A stretch of 64,000 nt of DNA from Monodelphis domestica. Taxonomy: Eukaryota; Chordata; Mammalia; Didelphimorphia; Didelphidae. The notes beneath the pieces were generated by a model. That model saw only the letters and a program-made list of their open reading frames with translations, had not been told where the DNA came from and did not search any database. The translations under genes and the position numbers were made by a program. Location of the stretch: assembly GCF_027887165.1 (NCBI RefSeq), contig NC_077227.1:79244930-79308929 (forward strand), read 5' to 3'. Shown piece by piece: positions 10,561-21,720 of this stretch. Every line of letters begins with the position of its first letter. The first letter of the stretch is position 1.

Positions 10561-11400
10561 TATACTTGGTCTCTTCACCTAAAAGAAAAGGAGGAAGGTG
10601 CAGAGAAAGGCAATTAGAGTGACTGATGAATATTCACCAATGTAGCCTTTGATAATATAGGAATTCTATCAACCCCCAACTCATGTCCGGCCTTATGTTA
10701 ACCTATTGATGACTGGCTCATTCAAAAGCACTGGAGACCCATTTACCTCAATACATGAGTATTTATGAGAAGCTCTAACTTGCTTTGCCTAACTCAGTAT
10801 AAAATTGCATAACATCTAACCTCTGAAAATCAGCCAGAACAAGTCTAGATAGATTTTGTTCCTGAGCTTGTAGCTATGCGTCTGTGGCTTTATTTCCCTA
10901 AACAAGTCCAAAATGGGGACCCAGGATGGCAGTGAAGTATGGTGTACGTCTTTTCTACCCTTCTTCTAATAATATTTCCACTAAATTGGTTTGGTATTAT
11001 GAGTATGTGAGGGACCAGCATGGACAATATAAACTCCTTACAGGTAATATTTATACTACAACCTCTCTAAAATTTCATTTTCTCTTTAAGAAACAAAAAT
11101 CATATCTACAGTCTGGGGAGGAGACACTATTGGAACTAGTATTACACTTAAAATTTATAATCATCTGGTTTGATTGAGTAAAAGGAACCACCCAGTTTTG
11201 GTTTTATAGGCATAACCAAACAGAGAAAGTTATTATGGCTACAGAGATCATTAGCCCTGAGGGTCTCTTGACATGCTTTCCTCATTCTTCTCCATACCAC
11301 TGAGCAAGACCATTAATAAAGAGGAAGGAAACAGGGGAATTATAATAGATGTAAGTGTGACCCATTAACATTTTAGTCAGTCAAAAGTTTGGTGAAACAG
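10561..11400 (+). other. Unassigned segment with weak LTR-like features
   Basis: Near 10790-10925 the sequence holds a TATAAAA-like box ('agtataaaattgc') and, about 120 bases on, 'aaaatggggacccaggatgg', which loosely resembles an LTR end followed by a primer-binding site. No partner LTR or identifiable internal gene is seen. The 83-residue frame at 10926-11177 shows no recognised domain. I treat this as unassigned. Confidence 0.22.
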
Positions 11401-11714
11401 TCCTAATCTATCACACATTGTGTTTCTGAACCTGGTACTACCTGTTTTACCACCTCTGTGTCATCCTGTTCTGGTGTCCTTTGAAGTCATCTTAGATTGA
11501 ACATTCTCCTTAAAGTCCATCTCCAGTCCATTACCAAGTCCTATTAGATTTGCTCTCAAACTATCTAAAGGCCTTTCTTTCCTTTTCACATTAATTGTCC
11601 CCAGCCTAGTGCAGGCTAATTTTCCTTCATGACTAAATAATTCTAAGAGCCTCTTAACCCATCTTTCTCTGACTCCTCGATCTGTTTTTCTTACACATTG
11701 CAATCACAATATGC
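11401..11714. other. No gene recognised
   Basis: C/T-biased sequence that may be an eroded extension of the L2 copy to its right. The 80-residue minus-strand frame (11461-11703) is not protein-like. Confidence 0.3.
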
Positions 11715-12065
11715 TTAAAATACCATTTTCATTAAATCACTATTTGGCTAAAAAAATATTCAACAACCCATCCTAAACATCTTTAATGGCTGCCTATTAC
11801 CTGCAGGATAATTTGTACCCTTTCATCTTCACCTAGATAATTCCATTTCCTAGGACTCTCCTTAATTTAGCTTTTCTACTTCATTTAAGTCTGGAGACTT
11901 AATAACCAATTGAGATCATTCCTACTTTTGTATCTGCCCTCATGAGTTATTTCTCCTGCATGAAATGTCTGATCTCTCCATTCAGAAGTGATTTTTCCCT
12001 TCTGTAGGAACCTTTAATATTTTTTTCTGTAACATTCATAGAACAGTCATCATAGACTATCCCCC
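11715..12065 (+). mobile_element. L2 fragment, sense
   Basis: 'atggctgcctattacctgca', 'ttcatcttcacctag' and 'cttctgtaggaacctttaat' match the order of the L2 ORF2 C-terminal and 3' regions (compare the copy at 10090). Degenerate and non-coding. Confidence 0.6.
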
Positions 12066-12084
12066 ATCATACTAATAGATGCCA

Positions 12085-12620
12085 TTTATTTAGCTTGTTA
12101 AGGTATGCACAGTGCTTTTTATATGTTATCTTATTTGATCCTCCTGACAACTTTGCTTGGGAGGTAAGTACTGATATTAGTGCCATTTTATAGATGAAGA
12201 GAGAGGTTATACAATTTGCTCAGGGTCATTGGACAGCTAGCAAGTATCAGAGGCAGGGTATGAACTGTCTTTCTGATTCCAAGCCCTTTCCTCTTCCCAT
12301 TCTGCCATCTACCTGCCTCTGCCCAATTAATATTCTATCAGTGACTTCTCTAGTTTAAAGTCTTAGAATTACCTAGAGGTACCAGGAGAGCAAATGACTT
12401 GAATTAGGGTCATGTACATAGGACCTGTCAAAGGCAGACTTGCACCCAGGTTTTGGTGATTCCAAAGCCAGTCATCTTCCCACTAGGTTACCCTGTATCC
12501 GCATTTTATAGGTGAAAGAAAGGCCCAGAAATGTTGAGTGACTTGTCTGGGATTACTCAATTAAGGAGGTTTGAAACTAGGCTTCCCGAGCTTACATTTC
12601 AGTGTTCTACTACCCATACA
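12085..12620 (-). mobile_element. Two MIR-type ancient SINE fragments
   Basis: 'ttatagatgaagagagaggt', 'ttgctcagggtcattggaca' and 'caagtatcagaggcag' are the minus-strand MIR core. A second diverged unit follows (12330-12620) with 'cattttataggtgaaagaaa' and 'tgacttgtctgggat'. MIR elements predate the marsupial-placental split. Confidence 0.55.
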
Positions 12621-13119
12621 ACAGGGCTATTCACTGAGTACCTGGGCTTGAGCAGAGATCTTTTAAGTACTAAAGTTCAAAGTAAGAGCAAGAGTAACTC
12701 TAACTCCACTGTCTCTTCTTTTATTATTTGGAAAAATGAATTTTAGATAGGGTGGGAACAAAAACAACTTGGAACCTTGAAAGCTACCTTGGACTGTTTG
12801 TTTAACAAGCTACTAAGCCTTAGTTCCTTCTACAGTATTGTACAATAAAACTTTGATGAACAATTTTAACCTGTGTACTCAATAAATACTACTTGGATTA
12901 AATGATCAAACTAGTTAATATATGTAAAGCCCTTTGCAAACCTTAAAGCTCTGTATAAATGATGTTTTTATTATTGTTATTTACTCCAAGTCCTTGATTA
13001 ATCCAAAATTAGAGTGTTCTGATAAACTAAAATTTTTGGGTGTTGAGTCACACCCTTAAGGACTCTTGCTGGTGTTAACATCCAGCATACTTATTTGGGG
13101 CTGGTTCTCTTCTCATACC

Positions 13120-13320
13120 TTCTTTAAAATTTTTACCTTTCATCTTAGAATCAATATTAAGTATTGGTTCTAGAATAGAAAAACAGTGAGAGCTAGGCAA
13201 TTGGTGTTAAGTGACTTACCCAAGCTCACATAACTGGAAAATATCTGAGGTCAAATTTGAACCCAGGACTTCTAGTCTTCAGGCCTAGCTTTCTATCCAC
13301 TGAGCTACCCAGCTGTCCCT
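13120..13320 (-). mobile_element. Mar1-type CORE-SINE, diverged
   Basis: Reverse-complement order: tail 'aatttttacctttcatctta', CORE 'aagtgacttacccaagctca', B box complement 'gaacccagga', and head complement 'ccactgagctacccagctgt'. It is more diverged than the copies at 6897 or 18569, so an older insertion. Confidence 0.8.
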
Positions 13321-13502
13321 ATTCATACCTTCTTGCCCCTGGTCCACAAAGATCTGACTTACCTACTCTGGCCCATTGTTACTGCTCATTCCTCCTGGGT
13401 TTTTCCGGTTTCTAGGTCCATTTCACAGGTGGGCTGAACAGTTTTCCCCTCTTCCCTTTTGTCTATAACAAGCATATAATCCTTTTAAGATACTACATGG
13501 TT

Positions 13503-13690
13503 AATCAAGTCAGTCAATTACCATTTATTAATAATCTAACATGTGCCAGGCACATGTCTTAAGCTCTGGGGATACAAAGAAAGACAAAAGGTAATTAATG
13601 CTCTCAAGAAGTTCATAGCTTAATAGAGGAGATAACATGCAAACAACTACACACATAGAAAACACACAAGAAAAAAATACATGTAGTATT
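13503..13690 (-). mobile_element. L2 3' end, antisense
   Basis: 'tgtgccaggcacatgtctta' and 'tctggggatacaaagaaag' followed by 'caagaagttcatagcttaat' are the reverse complement of the L2 3' end, which reads 'cagtgcctggcac' on its sense strand (compare 49940). Confidence 0.65.
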
Positions 13691-13695
13691 TGAAG

Positions 13696-13905
13696 GAAGG
13701 CACACTGGTATAGTGGAAAGTATGTTAGAGTTGGAATGAGGAAGACCTGAGTTTAAATCCTACCTCATTCACTTATTAGCAAGTCCTTTTATCTTTTAAG
13801 AGACTCAGCTTCCAGATCTGTAAAATGAGTTCAGAGTTACTATGGGGATCAAATGAGATAACATGTAGAGGGCTTTGCAAACCTTAAAGTGATATATGAA
13901 AGTTC
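13696..13905 (+). mobile_element. MIR-type SINE
   Basis: 'gtatagtggaaagtatgtta', 'gacctgagtttaaatcctac', 'cagatctgtaaaatgagtt' and the end 'gctttgcaaaccttaaagtg' give the complete MIR-like order from tRNA-like head to tail. Confidence 0.65.
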
Positions 13906-15142
13906 ATATTATTTTTGAGGGTATCAATTGGTTTTTATTGTAAGATTCTATAGAGAATAAAAAATTACAAACATAGGAACATAAGACTTGATAGTTACCC
14001 TTGGTCTTCAGTGTCATGTTAGTGGACTGGGGTTTCATTTGTTAGGGCCTGCTTTTTCCTTCACTATTCATTTCTTAATCTCATATTGGGAATCTGCTCT
14101 TGCCAACTCTTTTATTTCTCTTCTGGCTCCCTGAGCTGGTGTTTTGTTCCAGAAGTTCTAACTCCCTTCAGTGAGGAAGATTCCCCTCCTCTGCACTTTC
14201 TTACTTTCTTTAGATTTGCAGATTGATACCAGAGAATATATAGAAAATAGGTCCTACGGCCTAATGGCAGGCAATCAGCTTTCTAATAGCTCAAGGAAAA
14301 ATCATTTACCCCTCAAATGCTTCTTGCTTGAATCAGCAAAGCCATTTTAGGTCATACCCTGATAGTTGTAAAATGAAGGCTAACCAGAAAACTCTTTTAA
14401 TTTCAGTTCCTGCTGCTAAAAATCTTCCAAACATGCCTACATAATTTAATCCTAAACTCAGGTCTTGTAATATTAGAGGATCAACTTTCTGAACCTCAAT
14501 TAATTGTTCAGTACTGTAGATGTAAAGTTTTGGGAAAGGGTAGTAGCCCTTGAAATTTTAAAAATTATTATTAAAAATATCTAATAAGAACTCTTTCTTA
14601 AAATGTGCTTTCTCCCCCAAAATCCATCCTCCCCACAAATCTTAATATCTTAAAAGTGCCAGTTAAATGTTTTTACTATAGCATAAATTATGAATTACCA
14701 CACTAGAAGAATAAAAATGGCAGGTGAACAAAAGGGCAATGGAGAGAGTCCAAGGTTGTTCTGTATTACCACTGAATGCAAAGAGTGGTTCAAAAGGGAT
14801 ATCTGTGTATTATCAGAAAAGGAGGTGGACAAATCTGGTAGTAAAAGCAAGACTTAATGAAGAAAGTGAGGAAGAATAGATGGATAGCCAAAAGCTATGG
14901 GATACAGAACATGATGAAAGACTGAGAAGAAGGCTTGCTTTGCATTGGGTCAATCATCAATCAGGTAGGACAAAGGCAAGTATTGCACAGTATGAGAAAA
15001 AGGTGGATGGGTAGGTAAAGTCCTGAATCTTTATCAGATGATAATTTCTAAAGTGATAGAGTCATAAGCTGAGGCTTTAAGAAGGCGCAGGAACTTGGCA
15101 GATGGAGCTATTGTATTTTATGTAGACACTATGATAACTCAT
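13906..15142. other. No gene or repeat recognised (about 1.2 kb)
   Basis: AT-rich, probably unique intergenic or very old repeat DNA. No ORF of note, no RNA gene, no inverted or tandem repeat that I could support. Confidence 0.35.
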
Positions 15143-15535
15143 GCTGGATTAATTTTTTATTATTTTATTTTCCCAATTATATGTAATAATTTCCAACAGT
15201 TTTTCTGAAATCATAAGACCCAAATTGTCTTCCTCCCTCCTCTAAAGACAATAAGCAATTTGATCTGGGTTATATACGTATGATCATTCAAAACATATTT
15301 CCATATTGGTCATCATTGCGATAGAATACTCATATAAAGCCAAAACCCCAAAATAAAAGCACAAAGAAACTGAAGTGAAAAAAGTATACTTTGATCTGTA
15401 TTCCAGCTCTAACAACAGTTCTTTCTCTGGATGGAGATAGCATTCTTTGTCCTAAGTCCTTCAGAATTTTCTTGGACCATTGTATAGCTGAGAATAGTTA
15501 AATCTTTCATAGTTGATCATCTACTTAATTTTTTA
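15143..15535 (-). mobile_element. 5'-truncated L1 3' end, antisense
   Basis: 'tttccatattggtcatcatt', 'acaacagttctttctctgga' and 'tagttgatcatctac' match the L1 3' UTR copies elsewhere on the minus strand (19362, 46925, 59155). Non-coding. Confidence 0.65.
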
Positions 15536-15599
15536 AAGGCAAATATAATATTTTTGGACTTCTAATAACATGCTATTGCTTTTAGCCTACTTTAGCTTT

Positions 15600-15975
15600 T
15601 TCCCTACCTTTCCAAATGTATTTCAAAGTATTCCCTTTTATTCTACTTTCTGCCCAAATTGGTCTACTTGCTGCTCCTCAAACTTGGCATTCTGTCTCTT
15701 GCCCTTGCATGGTCATGTTTGGAATGTGTACTCTTGGAATCTTTAGTGTCCTTTGAGGCTGTAGTGCCACTTCCTAGGATCTTTTCTAACTCCCCTAGTT
15801 TTTACTATTCTCTCCTTCCTCAAATTATACTGTTTACATTTATCTGAATAAATGCTGTATATTTCACATAGAAAGTTCTCTGCAGAGAAGGCGCATTTTT
15901 CATTTCTTTTTTGTCTTTGCATATCTCTGAAATCTAATATAGTACCTTACATACAGCATATAGGCTTAATAATTG
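15600..15975 (+). mobile_element. L2 fragment with 3' end, sense
   Basis: The C/T-rich L2 ORF2 end passes into 'tttttgtctttgcatatctc' and 'agtaccttacatacagcata', which is the L2 3' terminus (type 'ttgtatccccagcgctta' and 'gtgcctggcacatagta'). Diverged and non-coding. Confidence 0.6.
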
Positions 15976-16168
15976 CTTTTTTTTTTTAACTCTTACCTAT
16001 CAATATCATGTATTGGTTTTCAGGCCCAAGAGAGGTAAGGGCTAGGCTACGCAAATTAAATGACTTGCCCAGGTTTACATAACTAGAGAATATCTCAGGT
16101 CAAATTTGAACACAGGACTTCCCATTTCCAGGCCTGGCTTTCAATCCATTGAGCCACCTAGCTGCCCT
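15976..16168 (-). mobile_element. Mar1-type CORE-SINE, inserted in the L2 end
   Basis: Reverse-complement copy running from the poly-T side ('ttttttttaactcttaccta') to the head complement 'cattgagccacctagctgcc'. It is bracketed by an 11-bp duplication CTTAATAATTG (15965-15975) and CTTAATAACTG (16169-16179), one mismatch. Confidence 0.88.
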
Positions 16169-16539
16169 CTTAATAACTGTTTAATTGAATGGGTTGTGAT
16201 CTTTTCTTGGCTCTAAAACAATAGTCCCATGATTATATTGTTATGAACAATTCCTTCTCTTGTGACTTAGTGTTCTTTCTGCTTTCCCTTTACCTGTGCC
16301 ACTCTGAGCCCTCCCCCTCCCCCCACCCCCACCTGCCCCCTATACTTCCTGCCTTGTGAATCTCAGCCATAAGTCCTCTCAGCAATAAAAGGTCTTGAAA
16401 AAGTGACAGTGGGGACTGAGATCTGGGAGGTCTGGGACCCCACCTATGGTTTGCCCTAGATTCACTGTGCAGAGGGCATCAGTGCTAAATCATTTATTTA
16501 GTTCATGTCCGAGTTGGTGCCAGACTTCGAGTTCAGTGT

Positions 16540-17320
16540 TTCATTTAATTAGTAAGCATTTATTGAATGACTACTACTATCAACTTCATAGTACTACGGG
16601 GCTTGTGGCTGGATAAAATGTGGTTTCTGCCCTCAAAGACTTTCAGTCTAATTGAAGAGACAAGTCTCACGTGTCACAACAATGAGTACAAGATAGTGTT
16701 GAAGTTTGTGGTAGAGATGATAAAGGATTTAGAGGAAAAGCAAGATCAGAGAAGGTTAGGACAAACAAGGAATACTTCATGGAGAAAGAGAGATTTGAGG
16801 CTGGGTGTAGGATCAGGACAGGATGACAGAAAGGAAGGCATTTCATGTAAGGGGAGTTAATCTATCAATCAATCAACAAGCATTTATTTGACTCAAAACT
16901 CAAAATGTAACAAAAAAATGAAATAAAATGCTAAAATACCCCCCCACCACCACACACAGCATTTATTAAGTATGTACAATGCAATAAGCACTGTGCTAGG
17001 CACAGGAGACAAAAAGACAAAAGTGAATCAGCTCTGCTTCTTATGGGGGAGAAATGTATAGCTCTAAATATATATAGAACACCTACATGGTAGCATTGGA
17101 GAGGGGCAAAGGCATTATAGCTGGAAGGCCAGGAAAGACCACATGAAGAAGCTGAGACTTCAAGGAAATTAGGGATTGCAATAGCTGGGGCTATGAAAGA
17201 AGGGCTTCCCAGGTTTGGGTTGCTAGAGGTGACTCTGGGTCACCCAGCTAGGAGTGTCTGAGGGCAGATTTGGAGCTAGGACACCCCCACCCCTCAATCT
17301 CCAAGCAGGATTCTCTATCT
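16540..17320 (-). mobile_element. L2 fragments, antisense (two joined pieces)
   Basis: Two L2 3' ends in the same orientation. The first runs from 'agcatttattgaatgac' through 'gccctcaaagactttcagtc' to about 16860. The second runs from 'cagcatttattaagtatgta' (16957) through 'agcactgtgctaggcacagg' to about 17220. A C-rich simple stretch lies near 16940. The 97-residue frame at 16567-16860 is an L2 UTR translation. Confidence 0.6.
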
Positions 17321-17439
17321 ACCAAACCACCTAACTACCCCATTTGCTGTCACTTAGATGTCTTGGTAGCTATTTCCCCTTTTTAAAATAACTTTTAAAA
17401 AATAACTATTTATATAACCTTTTAAAAAAAAACCCACTT

Positions 17440-17790
17440 CTTCTTTGGTTTATCTATTTGAGCTCTGGCTTGCTGTGCTCTCACTTTAAACCTGAACCAG
17501 CCCATAACACCTCAGAATACTTCAACCTCTCCACCTTTATGCCCCCCCGCTTGTCATGCTTCCTTCAAACCTGTATCAACAGATTATACTCTGAACTCCC
17601 ACCACTCCATCTTCTTCTCATTTCGTTATCTTCCTTCCTCAACCCCCAAACTCTAGTCTTTTTAGCTCCTTTTATTTGTCTCCTCCCACTAGGATGGAAT
17701 ACCTCGAGGATATGTTCTAAGTTTCAACCATTACCTCCCCTTGGATGCCAGTGAAGGTTTCCCCCAGAGTCTAGGGAAAGCAGTTATCAC
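17440..17790. other. C/T-rich segment, no gene recognised
   Basis: The open frame of 98 residues at 17458-17754 is leucine/proline-rich because of base composition. It has no domain, no Kozak context of note and no splice structure. Confidence 0.3.
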
Positions 17791-17799
17791 CCTTATTCC

Positions 17800-18270
17800 C
17801 TCCCTTTCCAGTACCAATTCTGCTTCCAATAAAGCCTCCTACAACATAGGGACTATGGAGAAGGGGTCCATCACAAGCACCACCAAATGCTGACTAACTG
17901 CTACCAGTTTGGTAAGGAAGTCTGAGGAGACAGAATGTGCCAGATGGGTCAAAAACCAAGGCCTGCCACTACCCTGACACCTTGGTAAAAATGACGGTGG
18001 ACTCAAGTGTCAGCAATAGCACTGCCTCCAGCCTGGTCTTCAAAGCCTTTATGAGGAAGAAGGACCCTTGTGGCAAATGACTGAAGGGTTCTTTAGTTCC
18101 CACCTCCTCAGCTGAAGAACTGGAAAAGAAAGCTCTTAGCACCAAAGTCCTTGGCATTGTCAAATAATTTCAACACCAGAAACAAATAGTTTTTACCAAT
18201 GTTAGTGACATTAAAGAAGTTTCATTAGCATTTGCTTTGCACTGTGCATTAAAAATCACTTGGCCCTTCT
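17800..18270 (+). pseudogene. Decayed retrocopy fragment of a Y-box (cold-shock-domain) protein
   Basis: Translating from about 18124 gives KKALSTKVLGIVK, then a stop where the family has Trp, then residues aligning as F......F.N..D.KE. This matches the start of the cold-shock domain of YBX1/YBX3 (KKV(I/L)ATKVLGTVKWFN...F...NDTKED). DNA similarity appears to continue for some 60 bases to the 'gcattaaaaatcacttggcc' region near 18246-18266 (parent 'gccataaagaagaataaccc'). The YBX RNA-recognition motif is destroyed and the rest of the domain is missing. The stretch before 18110 may be the N-terminal or 5' UTR part but I could not verify it. YBX3 and YBX1 cannot be separated from this. Confidence 0.6.
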
Positions 18271-18314
18271 ATTTGACTTGCAGGCAAAATCGGCTCTTTG
18301 TGGTTTTCCTCCCT

Positions 18315-18425
18315 ATTTCAAAGTAAGCTCATTGAGATTAGATACTTTCTTACTTTACTATTTGTATCTCTATCACTTAGTACAATATATTTTGCATATA
18401 ACTAAGAACTGAATAAATGCTTTTT
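18315..18425 (+). mobile_element. L2 3' end, sense
   Basis: 'agtaagctcattgagattag', 'tttgtatctctatcacttag' and 'aactgaataaatgc' reproduce the L2 3' terminus. An ATTC simple repeat follows at 18429-18446. Confidence 0.6.
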
Positions 18426-18568
18426 TCATTCATTCATTCATTCATTTATGGGCATTTATTGAAAAATGACATGATCAACATCATTGTGCTTTATGAAATT
18501 TACTTTGGTAGCTCTGTGAAGGATGGATAAATAGGGAGAGACTTAAGGCCAGTTAAGAAGTTATTGCA

Positions 18569-18772
18569 GGGGGCAGCTGGGTGGCTCAGTGGATTGAGAG
18601 TCAGGCCTAGAGATGGGAGATCTTAGTTTCAAATCTGGCCTCAGACACTTCCCAGCTGTGTGACCCTGGGCAAGACACTTGACCTCCATTGCCTAACCCT
18701 TACCACTCTTCTGCCTTGGTGCCAATACACAGTATTGACTCCAAGATGGAAGGTAAGGGTTTAAAAAAAAAA
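18569..18772 (+). mobile_element. Mar1-type CORE-SINE, young copy with perfect duplication
   Basis: Full-length copy close to the family consensus seen in this window, with a 12-A tail end. Perfect 11-bp target duplication AAGTTATTGCA at 18558-18568 and 18773-18783. It was inserted into the left target duplication of the older SINE that follows directly. Confidence 0.93.
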
Positions 18773-18783
18773 AAGTTATTGCA

Positions 18784-18985
18784 GTGGGCAGGTAGGTGGC
18801 TCAGTGAATAGAGCCGGGCTCAGGGATGGGAAGTTCTGAGTTCAAATATAATGTCAGACATGTTCTGGCTATGTGACCCTGGGGCAAGTCACTTAACCCC
18901 CATTGCCTAATCCTTACAAGTCTTTTGCCTTGGAACTGATAATTAGTATTGATTCTAAGACAGAAGGAAAGGGATTTAAAAAAAA
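18784..18985 (+). mobile_element. Mar1-type CORE-SINE, older copy
   Basis: Diverged copy ('caggtaggtggctcagtgaa', 'ggctatgtgaccctggggca', tail 'agacagaaggaaagggattt'). Its right flank 'attactgcaatag' is the diverged partner of the AAGTTATTGCA site on the left, so two SINEs used one target. Confidence 0.85.
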
Positions 18986-19361
18986 ATTACTGCAATAGTT
19001 TACATGAAACATGAAAGTCTGTGCTAGATTGGTGGCTCTGTAAATGAAAAGATGGGGTTCCATGTGAGATGCCATGGAGATAGGAAATAATAAGACTTGG
19101 CAGTTGACTATATATGGGATCTGGGTTGAGTGAAGCACGGGGGATAACACTAAGGTTGCAAATATAAATAACTGGAAGGATGGCAATAGAAAGATGAGCA
19201 ATCACAGAATTTCAGGTTTTGGAAGTATTGTGTTAGCAGTGGCCACCTGATAAAGGGAAATGGAATCTCTGATAGAAAATACCCTACAAAAATGCCCATC
19301 CAGCCTCAATTGAAGGAGACCAATTCATTATCTCCTGAAGCAGTTCATGCCACTAATTTTT

Positions 19362-20165
19362 TTAAGTTAACATTTATTTTTGTAATTACACATAGAAATA
19401 ATTTTTGACATTTGTCATTTTGTATTGCAGATTCTCTCTCTTCTTCCCTCTTTCCTCTTCCTAGACAGTAAATAGTCTGATAAAGGTTATACCAGTGCTT
19501 TCATGTAATACGTATTTCCATATTCCTTATGTTGTGACTGAAGACACATATGACATATGCAATTAAAAAGCTCATGAGAGAAATAAAGTGAAGAATGGCC
19601 TGCTTTGATCTGCAATAAGATTCCAAAAAGTTCTTTCTTTGACCATAGATAGCAGGATTTTTTTTTTTTTATGAATTACTTGGCATTATCTTGGAACCTT
19701 GTTTTGTAGTTTAATTCTTTACAGTTGATCATGTTACAATATTTCTATTACTGTATACATTGTTCTCCTGGTTCTGCTCATTCATTTCCCTTCACATCAC
19801 TTCATTTAAGTCTTTCCAGATTTTTCTGAACCTATCCTGTTCCTCATTTCTCATGGATCAATAGTTTTCCATTGCAAATATATACCACAGCTTGTTTAGT
19901 CATTACCTAGTTGATGGACATTCCCTCAGTTCCCAACTCTTTGCCACTACAAAAAGAGCTGCTAAAAACATTTTTTACAAGTAGGTCCCTTTCTCCTATT
20001 TCTGATCTCTTTGGGATACAGGCTCAGTAGTGGTACTGCTGGGTTGGAGGGTACATAGAGTTTTTTGATGATTTATGTGGGTTTATTTTGTATACAGCAA
20101 CTTTGTCAAAGTTCTTAATTGTTTCTTTGGTTTTTTTTTTGGTGGTTCTCTATATATACCATCAT
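19362..20165 (-). mobile_element. 5'-truncated L1, antisense
   Basis: 3' UTR followed (to the right) by ORF2-end sequence: 'gttgatcatgttacaa', 'ctggttctgctcattcattt', 'accacagcttgtttagtcat', 'tttgccactacaaaaagagc' and finally 'acagcaactttgtcaaagtt'. No frame remains. Confidence 0.75.
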
Positions 20166-20741
20166 GTCAGTAGAAAACTAGAACCATTAGGAATATTTTT
20201 CCAACATCAAGAACAAATTTGCCTCTTTGAAATGTCTATCCATTGTTCTTGGTTCTATTTTCTGGGAAGCCAAAGAACAAATGGAATTCTTCTTTCACAA
20301 GACAGGTACCTATCATGCTCTCCCCTCAAGTCATCTTTTCTACAGGATAAACATCTCCAGTTCCTTCAGTCAATCTTTGTATGATATGGCCTCAAGGCTT
20401 TTCACTATTTTGGTTGTCCTCTGGACAGTCTCCATTTTTTCAATGTCTTTCTTAAATCTTGGGCCCCAGAATAATTGAGACTTGATTTGACTAGGGGAGG
20501 GTACTAAAGGATTATCCTGTTCATAGCCTAAGAGTGAAATAAGCATCATATCACACTGTTGACTCATATTGGCCTTGTAGCACATGAAAATAAAACCTAC
20601 AGTTCTTTTTTTAAAAAGCAGTTATTTAACCATACTGTGGTAAACATGGTAAGTGGGAGTGTGCCTGCCCCATTTGGATTTGTGAAATTAACTTTTTGAA
20701 TTTAAATATAAGACACTATACTTATCTGTACTGAATTTTCT

Positions 20742-20884
20742 TCTTTTTTTTTTTTTAAGTAGGCAAACAAGATTAAGTGACTTGCCTAAGGTCACACAGC
20801 TAGTGTCAGAGGCCAGATAGGAACTCAGGTCCTCCTGACTCCAGACCCAATGCTCTATGTTTATTGTACCACCTAGCCACCCAT
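20742..20884 (-). mobile_element. CORE-SINE fragment inside CR1/L3
   Basis: Reverse-complement tRNA-SINE: 'aagtgacttgcctaaggtca', 'cacagctagtgtcagaggcc', 'gaactcaggtcctcctgact' and head complement 'accacctagccaccca'. The head differs from the Mar1 type and is closer to a second marsupial SINE family (MAR4/WSINE-like). Confidence 0.65.
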
Positions 20885-21206
20885 GAATTTCCACTTAATA
20901 GATTTGGAGCAGTGTTCTAGCCTATCAAAATCTTTTTGCATCCTGATTGTCCCTTTCTCAGCTTGGAGTTATCTGCAAATTTAGTAAACATATCACCCGT
21001 GCCTTTATTGAAGTTACTGATAAAATGTTATAGCATTGGCACATATTCTTGAGGTCCTCCACTGGAGACCTCTTCTTGCCCAAGTTGACACTAAACCAGT
21101 AACGAATCTTGCTTTTAAGTCGTACCATTTGGCCAGTTCAGAATCAGTCTAGAGGTATGCTGGCTTAGCCCATATCTGTTCACCTTTTCCATAAGAATTG
21201 TGTGAT

Positions 21207-21402
21207 AAGGGCATCTAGATGGCTCAGTAAAGAGAGACTGACCTAGAAATGGGAGGTCCTGGGATCAAATCTGGCCTTAGACATGTCCTAGCTGTGTGAC
21301 CCTGGGCAAGTCACTTAACCCCCACTGACTAGCCCTTATTGCTTTTCTGCCTTGAAACCAATATACAGTATTGATTCTAAGACAGAAGGTAGGATTTAAA
21401 AG
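21207..21402 (+). mobile_element. Mar1-type CORE-SINE inside CR1/L3
   Basis: Diverged full-length copy ('gggcatctagatggctcagt' to 'agacagaaggtaggattta'). Flanks AAGAATTGTGTGA and AAGAATAGCATGA look like a decayed target duplication. Confidence 0.82.
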
Positions 21403-21494
21403 AATAGCATGACCAAACACTGCTTAAATTTACAGTAAATTGTATCTACAACACTCCCATTGTAGATACTAGATTAGTAACACTGTTAAAAATT

Positions 21495-21720
21495 GAAATA
21501 AGAGTAGAACCAAGAGAATGTTATACACAGCTATAAAATTAATACTGGAAAAATGATTGTGAGTGTTACCTCCAGAGAATGAACTGAAGGGGAAAACATG
21601 AAAGGTTTAATTTGTATGACCATGTTGATCTCCCAGATGAAGCTTTCTGCAATGTGAGGAGGATGGGAGAGGCTGGGACACTTGTGGATAAAATCTATTA
21701 CGTTAAAAAAAATTAAAATA
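21495..21720 (+). mobile_element. L1 3' end inside CR1/L3, sense
   Basis: 'accaagagaatgttatacac', 'ttacctccagagaatgaact' and a terminal A-rich 'aaaaaaaattaaaataag' resemble L1 3' termini. Flanked by AAATAAG on both sides (about 21494-21500 and 21715-21722). Confidence 0.5.

Larger units (their letters stand above)
18455..19205 (-). mobile_element. L2 fragment, antisense, carrying two nested SINEs
   Basis: L2 antisense sequence ('tttggtagctctgtgaagga') runs to 18568 and resumes at about 18990 ('gcaatagtttacatgaaaca', 'gacttggcagttgacta', 'aactggaaggatggcaatag'). The interval 18569-18985 is two SINEs, so the L2 was once continuous here. Confidence 0.65.

Noticed and set aside
17458-17754. 98-residue frame before the Y-box remnant as its N-terminus
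   Set aside because: Leucine/proline-rich C/T-tract translation that does not resemble YBX N-termini and is not in continuity with the cold-shock part.
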